Shown: in pieces, positions 56,925-64,000 of the stretch
Numbering within the stretch: position 1 is the first letter of the stretch
Layout: the number at the start of each line of letters is the position of its first letter
Assembly (NCBI RefSeq): GCF_025602895.1
Contig: NW_026516287.1
Span: 124,001-188,000 of the forward strand
Origin: Polychytrium aggregatum
Lineage: Eukaryota > Chytridiomycota > Chytridiomycetes > Polychytriales
Direction of reading: 5' to 3'
DNA: 64,000 nt
Position numbers and translations under genes: made by a program
Notes under the pieces: model-generated
The model's input: only the letters and a program-made list of their open reading frames with translations
The model's database searches: none
Told to the model about the DNA's origin: nothing

Positions 56925-59870
56925 ATGAGGCCGCTCTACTTGTCATCGATCCGTGTCGAGATCTGCTCGCAGCAGTCTGCCCTCGGCGACTACCTTATCA
57001 CCTGCCATACCAACCCCATCCTCGCAACCGACTACTACGTCATCCACCGCTTCCACGACGACTTTTTGCGGCTCGAGGTCAGTCTCAAGGACGAAGTCCG
57101 GAAGAAGAACTTTGCTCCGAAGCGACAACTGGGCTGTCTGCCGGTCACCCTCCTGGCCGTCGAGAACCATGGCGAGCTCAAGATTGAGGTTCGCCGGGCT
57201 AACGTCGAGGCCTTTTGCAACGAGCTGCTGCTGGTTCCCGAGATTGAATAGTGAGTGTCTCCCATCGCCGTCTGTCGTCTCCCCCCACCACCCACTTCGC
57301 CTCGTGCTGGTGCACACGAGCCCGATATCGTTCTTGCGTCTGCTCGCTCAATGCTCGCTCAATGCTCGCTCAATGCTCGCTCACACATCCTCACATACCC
57401 TTCTATTCCCCTTTGCGTCCGCCTTTTCCCGTCTTATCGCAGCAACAAGCACTTTGTCCGTTTCTTCAGCATCTACGTCTCAAAAGACCTCCCGATCTTC
57501 CAAGTTCCCTCCGTCATCTTCGGCTCCCCACACGACATTACACAATCTCTATCCCAGAGCTTTGCGGACCTGTTCGATTTGCGGATGATGAGCCACAAGC
57601 GGCGCAACCAGTCGCAGCTCGTGCACTCTGTCCCCATCTCCATGTCCTCACCGACCAGCCCGTTGGCGTCAATCGAGTCTCCAGACAGCAGCCCTCAAAA
57701 CCGAATCAGAACCAGCCTACAGTCAAAGCTGTCGATCCTGCTGAGAGACACCCTGGATGCCGTCCAGTTCTATGAAGACTCGGAAGCGAGTCCAGGGTCG
57801 TGTGACCACGATATTGGCGAAGACGACGTATCTGGTGAGTGCTTTCGCTCCTCTGTGTGCCTGCATGTTGTGGCGAGTCTCGTCTGTCAGTTGCTGTCGG
57901 CCCCAGGCCTCTCGATCGGATGACGCTGCCCTTTGCCCATCTGTACCTTTGCCCATCTGCACCCTTCTCATTTGCACCCTTCTCGTCTGTCGCATCCTCC
58001 CCCACCATCCCTGCTTCGTCCAGCGCGCCTGTCCCTGCTGGAGGTGACCACGCCATTGAGCAATGATCAGCCGCCCACTGCCATCTACCGGAAGCACGAG
58101 TCCCACTTCACCAGCCTCCTCACGGCCACGACGGCAACTCTCACGGAGCTCCACCGACAGACTGAGCCGCTGCTCCAAAATTATCGCTCCGACTCGTCCG
58201 AGGCACCACTCCTCGACGCAGAGGATGATGCCCACGGACCCCATCCCGACGACTTGGAGGCCGGGCTTCCCTACCAAGCCCGCACTCAGTCCGATCCTTC
58301 GCAGCCCGAATACGTGCGGCTCCAGAGCGACACTTCTCGGGAGAGTCCCTTTGCCCACATGAACTCGCGCCTTGCCATCTTTGGATCGCAGACCCTGACC
58401 CGCTTCAAACGAAGCATCACGCAACTGCGACAAATGACAAGCGAGGCCATCTTTCTGGGTCGCAAGTATTCCGGCGATGATCTCAGGCCCGGGGCGCACG
58501 TCGATATCTATCAGCATCCAGATCTGCAGATGCAACGCCAGCCATCGATCCCGATGAAGCCCACCGTCGTCTTTCTCGATGATTTGCGGCCCGTGCCCAA
58601 CCCGGAGCTGAACGCCGCCGAAGCAGCAACGATTGCGATTGCCAAGCCCGGCGGAACCAAAGCGTCTGGAGGTCCCGCCGAGATCCAGGTGCTGACCAAA
58701 AAGTCCTCGGACGAGTCTTTCAGCGGCTACGGGTCTTCGGTTCGCGGGTCGGAGCGGATGGTGCCATCGCTGCTGATGAATGCTCCCCAGACATCCGATG
58801 ACCTTGATGCCGATGTCAATACCGATGCCGATGCCAATACCGATGCCGATGCCAATGCCGATGCAGACGATGATGCTGGTGCCAATGTCGATGCCGGCCG
58901 GGAGGAACTTCCGCTGCCTCCGCCTCCGCTGGACGTGGTCAGCATCCGTTCTCAAGCTCAAGCTCAAGCGCCCCTCCTTGCACGCGAACCATCCGACGAT
59001 GCCTATCCCAATGACGACATCCGTCCCGCCGACGACGATGCCTCCTATTCCGTCGATCTCCTGGCCATCCGCCGCTGTGGCAGTGCCGACTACATCGTCC
59101 CGGCTGCAGACCATGCCGCCGCCCTGCCGCGCAAGTTCACTTCCCTGCCGCGCCAGAAACGGGTCTCGGCATATGCAGCTGTTTTCCAGCGGCCACCTGC
59201 GGACTGGAGCGCTTCTTGGATTGTGCAGAATCGCTCCAGCACCCTCAACCCGCCAGAGCATGCCGGAACCGCCTCGCGCCGCAAGACCGAGCACTTTGAC
59301 ACGAACGAATCCTCTCGCTTCCCTTTCCAGATCCTCACCCATCGTGACAGCTTGGCGGCCCCTGGCGAAGGCTCGACCGGCAAGCGAAAGCGTGGCTGGC
59401 TACCCAAGAAGGACGAGCCCCTCAAACGGCGGGCCAGCCAAGAGGTTCCCACGGAACACAGGCTGAGCTTCAAGGGCGTCCATCACACCAGTCCGCTTGA
59501 CGATCTCGTCATCAACCGCCAACACCTGGAGTCGGCCTTGAGCCCGATTGCCAGCAAGGTCAACCGACCCATTCGCCGGTCTTCCAAGATTTACGTTCCC
59601 AAGCCAGATGTTCCGCTGGCGCCGAGCAGCTCATTACAGAGCCCGCCGTCGACGGCTTCGCTCGCCTCCGATGCCCACTTGGCTGTGGGGCCGACCGAGC
59701 TTGGCTCGGTATTGGCCCGCACCGAGGCTGGCTCAAGAGAATCAACCCTCACCATGGAGAAACTCTCGCGTTCGTCGTCGCTGAGCTATCGGAAGCCGCC
59801 CGCCCGGTCCTCCGGATTCCACATCAAAGGCTTCTCGCGACTGAAGAACATCCTGATTCCTCAAAAATAG
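56925..59870 (+). CDS. PX-domain protein 2 (tandem paralogue)
   Basis: Exon 1 is 56925-57250 (MRPLYLSSIRVEICSQQSAL, DYYVIHRFHDDFLRLEVSLK, NVEAFCNELLLVPEIE). Exon 2 starts near 57443 (NKHFVRFFSIYVSKDLPIF) and completes the PX-like fold. It also encodes FADLFDLRMMSHKRRN. Exon 3 (about 58022-59870) is a long disordered tail with RFKRSITQLRQMTSEAIFLG (similar to the basic segment of PX protein 1), an acidic (DADANT)n repeat and a basic C-terminal end FHIKGFSRLKNILIPQK. The exon 1/exon 2 border has the same fold position and phase 2 as in PX gene 1, which argues for tandem duplication. Function beyond lipid binding cannot be told. Confidence 0.75.
57341..57383. repeat. 11-bp tandem repeat in PX gene 2 intron 1
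   Basis: TGCTCGCTCAA occurs four times in register (last one base short). Confidence 0.92.
58806..58859 (+). repeat. 18-bp coding repeat, (D-A-D-A-N-T)n
   Basis: Three in-frame units of GATGCCGATGCCAATACC type, then a decayed continuation, encode an acidic low-complexity patch. Confidence 0.9.
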
Positions 59871-60630
59871 TCTTGCTCTCTCCTGGTTATAGTTTTTGCA
59901 TCGACCATCTCCCCCACCCACCACCGCCTCCCAATCGTATTCCTCGTAGACTTTCGAGTCGCCTTTTGTTTCAACCCCTTGATGCTCCGAGCAGAGGGCC
60001 TTCTTGGCACCCTATTGCCCTTTGCTTCTCCCCCTCTTCTTTCTCTCTATCTTTCTTCGCTTCCTTTACTTCCGGCACCCCCTTGCTCCTTCCTCTCTCA
60101 GTGCGTGGGTTGACCCGTCGACTGGGCCGGACGTGAGCATCCATTTATCGATTCAGCATAGACAGCCGCATCCCTCCTCCTTTTCCCGTGGCATCGTTGA
60201 TCGGCCTCGCTTTCAGTGCAGTAACCTGCTCGTCCTTCTTTTCTTCTTCTTCTTCTTCGTTGACATCGAACCATGTTGTGTTGCGTTCACTTCTCGGTTA
60301 TCTTGTTCCACTTCTCACTCGCTGCTAGTTCAGATCATTTTTTGCTCAGCTTGGCCTGTCCTTATGGCTCTTCGTTCGCTGAGATCAGGGAAACCCCTCG
60401 ATGCATCACAGAAAGCAACAAACGAAACCCCCAACTCATTGACCAATGGTGACGAGTGCTGCCACTTCACCCCTCAGCCCGGCTCTCTCAATCCGATCTC
60501 TCCCTCCCTCTCCCTCTCTCTCACGCTCACTCTCACTCGACGTACCAGTCGTTTAACCCCTCTCGCTTGATTTTCTCATATCATTTTTGATTCCCATTTA
60601 TTTTTCCTTCTTCCCTTCTCTCTCCCTCTC
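59871..60630. other. Intergenic, 3' flank of PX gene 2
   Basis: Pyrimidine-rich, AT-richer DNA (many CTTTCTTT and CTCTCTCT runs). No conserved ORF or RNA gene was recognised. Confidence 0.4.
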
Positions 60631-60921
60631 TCAGGAAAATACATTCATGACCAGGTGCGTTTTTGCTATTTCCTGGGGGCGGTGATCTTCATACCAACCA
60701 CTGCCTTCATTGTAGCAATGGGCAAGCTGTGTGATTGCATTCCAGTCTTCATTGGCGATCGAGTGGTGCATGCATTTGGCCCTTTGGACGGGGGTCAGTG
60801 CCAAGTGCGACCTCTCGACATCAAGGTCATCAGGCCGAACGAGTCCTCTTCTCCGTTGCCCATAAAGCTGGTCGCAAATCATGACGACAGGTGCGGCCTT
60901 GTCCGCTGATCCCATTTGCAC
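60631..60921 (-). pseudogene. Second relic of a Fanzor/TnpB-like zinc ribbon
   Basis: The minus-strand 96-residue frame contains DDLDVERSHLALTP, then KCMHHSIANEDWNAITQLAH. It parallels the zinc-ribbon part of the relic at 22.7-23.6 kb (HLDVEKLHFVRSC then WDRDINATRNM). The first Cys pair is reduced to CDQLY and the RuvC-III Asp region reads NEDWNAI. No upstream RuvC sequence is visible. The similarity is short, so the call is tentative. It may derive from a different Fanzor subfamily. Confidence 0.45.
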
Positions 60922-61120
60922 ATCGAAAGGAGAGTACCGCCTCCGAAGCGATGACTGGCGGTTGAACTGAGGGGGGATGGATGAACATGCTCTGTATTCT
61001 TGGAACTCCTCAAGCTAAATGCAAAGATCATCGCGTTCAGACATATGGGTGAGCCGTGGCCTGTCTCCTTGCCCAAAGTCTCCGGAGTCGATTTGTCCGC
61101 ACAGGCTGTTTGAAGAAGGC
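60922..61120. other. Short 3' flank of LTA4H gene
   Basis: Nothing was recognised in these 199 bp. Confidence 0.4.
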
Positions 61121-64000
61121 TCACAAACCCAGATCCTTGGCCACCATGGCGGCACAAATGGGATGATAGAAGCTGCGGTTGTCCAAGAAGGTCTTGCGGG
61201 CAAGAGGACCGCCGTTTGTGGTCTTGTCCCAGGCGCTGTGGTTGTTCGGTGGATAAGCAGTGGATAAGCAGTGGATAAGCAGTGGATGTGTGGTGAGTAG
61301 CAATAGCGAGCCATTTTAATGTGTCTCGCTCTGTGCTGACACGACGCAAGCTTACCGGTAGAGCGGACGCACGTATTTCATGCGGCCTGCCTCGACCAAA
61401 AAGGCAGCAACGGCAGGGAAGATGGCTTCGTAATCGGCCTTGAGACAGAGCCACTGCCATCGGAAGCGGATTTCGGCGTTGCGGACACTGGTCAGGCTGT
61501 AAACCTTGTCCATCTCGGCAAGCAACTTGTGGGGCAAGGGAGTCAGCTCCAAGAGCTTCTCCAGGAAGACCACTGGCAGCCGAGACGAGAGAGCGTGGGA
61601 GAGAAAGTGTGTGGGAGATAGAGAAAGTCAGCTTGTGTGTCTACTCAGCGACCATTTCGGATCGCTTTGCCGGGCGAGAAGACATCAAGTCAAGATCGTG
61701 TACCTGTCTGCGTAGAGGAGAAGTTGCGTATATCCTCGGGAGAAAAGTCAAGCTTGTCCGAGGCGCGGGCGCTGTCCCATCTACGGAGTGATTGTTGGCA
61801 TCCGCCACGAATGAGTGTCAGCGCGATGAAGGGCTGATATATCGAGATCGAATCACAACACTGCTCGGCGAGCCGGATAGTTCACCCTTGCGGAGGCACA
61901 GTGGCCACTCAGCCCCACATACCTTTTGGCCAGCTCGTCACAGGCCTTCGCGAGGGTCTGGTCAAACTCGTTCTTGACGGGCGGCTAGACAGAAAATTGA
62001 CACCGCGGCGAGTTAATGGGCGGTGATAGTCTCAAGCCCTGGCTCGGTGGCACGGAAGCAGTGCAAAGGTTTGTATGGGCAATATACAGCACGAAATCCA
62101 GGAACGGAAGCCTGTCGATCAGCAAGGATCCTTCCAGCGAGTTCGACTCACATATCCTTGACCGTGGAACCACGTATGCCAGTCAATGGCATCGAGGACC
62201 TTGATCTTGCTGTGATCGTGCTTGTTGAAGTACTCGTACAGGAAGCTCTTGAAGTCGGTGGTAGTGATGGACTTGTGGGAGAATCTCTCGACGTACGCTG
62301 GATCCAACAAAGCAACGCAACGGTCAGATCCCGCATACGTAGCAGAGATTTGGGCGGAGCATTGGTGCAGCACAGTGAAGCGAGGCTGGCGCGGTGCAAC
62401 TTCTGCTTGAAATCACAGCGATCGACTCACCCGTGACAAAGGGTTCTGAGAATTCCAGCCGTTGGACAAAGGCGCAACAGGGTGAGTGACGATGCACCAT
62501 ATTCTCCAGCAGCGCGCCCAAAAATACGTACCAAAGACCGAGGGCCCACCGAGCTGGACCTCGAGGTAGTAAAGCAGATTGAATCCCTTTTCATAAGGAA
62601 CACTCGAGAATCTGGGTGCCATATGCCGGTGGGGACGAGGAAAAGTCGGTCACGGAATGCCGGATCGCCGAGAGGAACGCAATGGCCGACGATATGCCAT
62701 CGAGCTGAGCATCGAATCCGTCCTCCTTCATCCCACACAGCGGGGGGGGGACGTGCTTACGAGTCATCGGGATCGACACCGCCGAGCTCCGGGACCAAGG
62801 CGGTATACTGCGGAGTCTTGATCTCATCATAGTGGTCGATGGATTCCTTCAGAGCCTTCAAGCCGACAATCGCCGAGAACTCGGCCTCTGCATTGCCACG
62901 GATGCGGCCTGGGTCCCAACGAGGGAATGCAGGTTAGCCAACGGAAGGCGCACAGAGTCAAGAGGCAAGTCAGACGGGAGGGAAGCTGGCCAAAGGCCAC
63001 TTGACAGCGCAAATGCAATTACCGATGATCTTGCGCTCCACAAACATGGTCCATCCCTCGTTGAGCCAAAAATGTTCCTACATGTCCGGTCGAGATTGGT
63101 CAGCTTCGCAGACGCCATCGATCGACCTTGTCAGCCATCGGACACCGACGCTTACCCAGTTCGAAGAGGTGACCAGGTTGCCCATCCAGCTGTGGGCAAG
63201 CTCGTGGGCGACAACGTCGACGAGGCTGCGGTCGCCAGCAAGCAGGGTGGGGGTGACAAATGTGAGGCAAGGATTCTCCATGCCACCGTACGGGAAGGAG
63301 CCAGGAAGCCTGTGGGAATATGGCGCCGTGTTAGAATGGCTCATCGCGCTCCTGAGCCAACCTGTCCAAAGATCATCGGGATATTGCGCTACTTACACCA
63401 GCAGATCGTAAACGCCCCAGCAGTAAGGAGTGAGCTGCCGAATTGAGAAATGACCGGAGGGATCAGCACGCGTAAACATCGAGGCTGGTAGCTCCATCCT
63501 GAACGAACTCGCGACAGCAATCTGCGCAGTAGTGCACGCATACCAGCTTCTCGCCAGTGGCGATAAAGTCCTCGGTTTCGACAAACTCCCAGGCAGAGGC
63601 TTCGACCATCTCGGGCTCGGACCAGACAGTGCTGCGGGGGCCGATCTTGCGCCCCTCGAGGTTTCCGACAGCCAGGGCGATCAAGTACGACTGATTATCG
63701 GGGGAAGTTAAATGATGAGCCCTCGATACAGAAACCACAGGCTTCCGCGATTGGCACCGGTTGCATGTACAACACATACATACCGGAATAGCAATGGCTT
63801 GGTCAAAGTTGTATTTCTTATGAGAGCCACTGACCACCTCGTCCTTGGGGACAGCGCTCATGAGCGCCCGAAGATGGGCGGGAGCAGTGACGTCGGCACT
63901 GTACTTGATCTTGATCGACGGGGTGTCCTGGTGAATATGGAGGCGAGAACGAATGAGGAATACACTTGGCCAAGCGATCGGGCTCGTGCACGGCCGTACT
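61121..64000 (-). CDS. LTA4H: Leukotriene A4 hydrolase / aminopeptidase, 5' end off the right edge
   Basis: M1-family zinc metallopeptidase, cytosolic. The stop is at 61121-61123. Exons from the right edge: [20 protein letters not shown] (about 63910), then [20 protein letters not shown] (about 63690), [30 protein letters not shown] and [20 protein letters not shown] (about 63300-63160). The zinc site is HELAH with the third ligand Glu in [16 protein letters not shown] (about 63075-63020), and the substrate-binding GGMEN is intact. Downstream are [38 protein letters not shown] (with the family Tyr proton donor), [71 protein letters not shown] and [15 protein letters not shown]. The C-terminal helical domain is therefore complete, which separates it from ordinary M1 peptidases. 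Only the N-terminal sheet domain start is missing. Fungal members act chiefly as aminopeptidases with epoxide hydrolase activity. Confidence 0.95.
61250..61288. repeat. 11-bp tandem repeat in the last LTA4H intron
   Basis: TGGATAAGCAG occurs three times in register plus a partial fourth. Confidence 0.92.

Overview
The window is nuclear DNA of a fungus with many short introns (about 50-300 bp). It very probably comes from a zoosporic, chytrid-like lineage. It carries an IFT139 gene and a probable central-pair protein gene, which only flagellated fungi keep. It also has a receptor with a prokaryote-type solute-binding ectodomain. No ribosomal, viral or bacterial backbone sequence is seen. Most single-frame ORFs are fragments of spliced genes, so I assembled genes by joining exons that match known families. 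Where exon lengths sum to an intact frame I say so.

Layout, left to right. 1-9458: two flagellar genes on the minus strand (IFT139, cut by the left edge, and a CFAP119-like gene), with a small Cys/His ORF between them. 10239-15180: a divergent pair, an arsenite efflux permease fused to a thioredoxin-type arsenate reductase (minus) and thioredoxin reductase (plus), sharing a promoter with repeated GTAGTCATC boxes. 15747-21960: a seven-TM protein with a C-terminal RGS domain, and a GATA zinc-finger factor. 22690-23645: a decayed Fanzor/TnpB-like gene. 24268-29074: a CHIP-type (STUB1) U-box co-chaperone gene and a bZIP-like factor. 29993-35382: cofilin, SCAMP and tRNA-Lys(CTT). 36878-38407: an F-box-like protein rich in proline-directed sites. 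39504-44929: a receptor-like protein (solute-binding domain, Cys-rich repeats, multiple TM). 45358-50284: a Sec1/Munc18 protein. 52137-59870: two tandem paralogues with N-terminal PX domains. 60631-60921: a second, tiny zinc-ribbon relic. 61121-64000: leukotriene A4 hydrolase/aminopeptidase, cut by the right edge.

Themes. Flagellum assembly, membrane traffic (SCAMP, SM protein, PX proteins) and G-protein/receptor signalling dominate. The most notable locus is the arsenic pair: one protein would reduce arsenate and export the arsenite, and the neighbouring gene makes the enzyme that feeds electrons to the thioredoxin that such reductases need. A second theme is the many short tandem repeats (10-16 bp units, usually three to six copies) in introns and promoters. 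One of them has helped to break the Fanzor gene.
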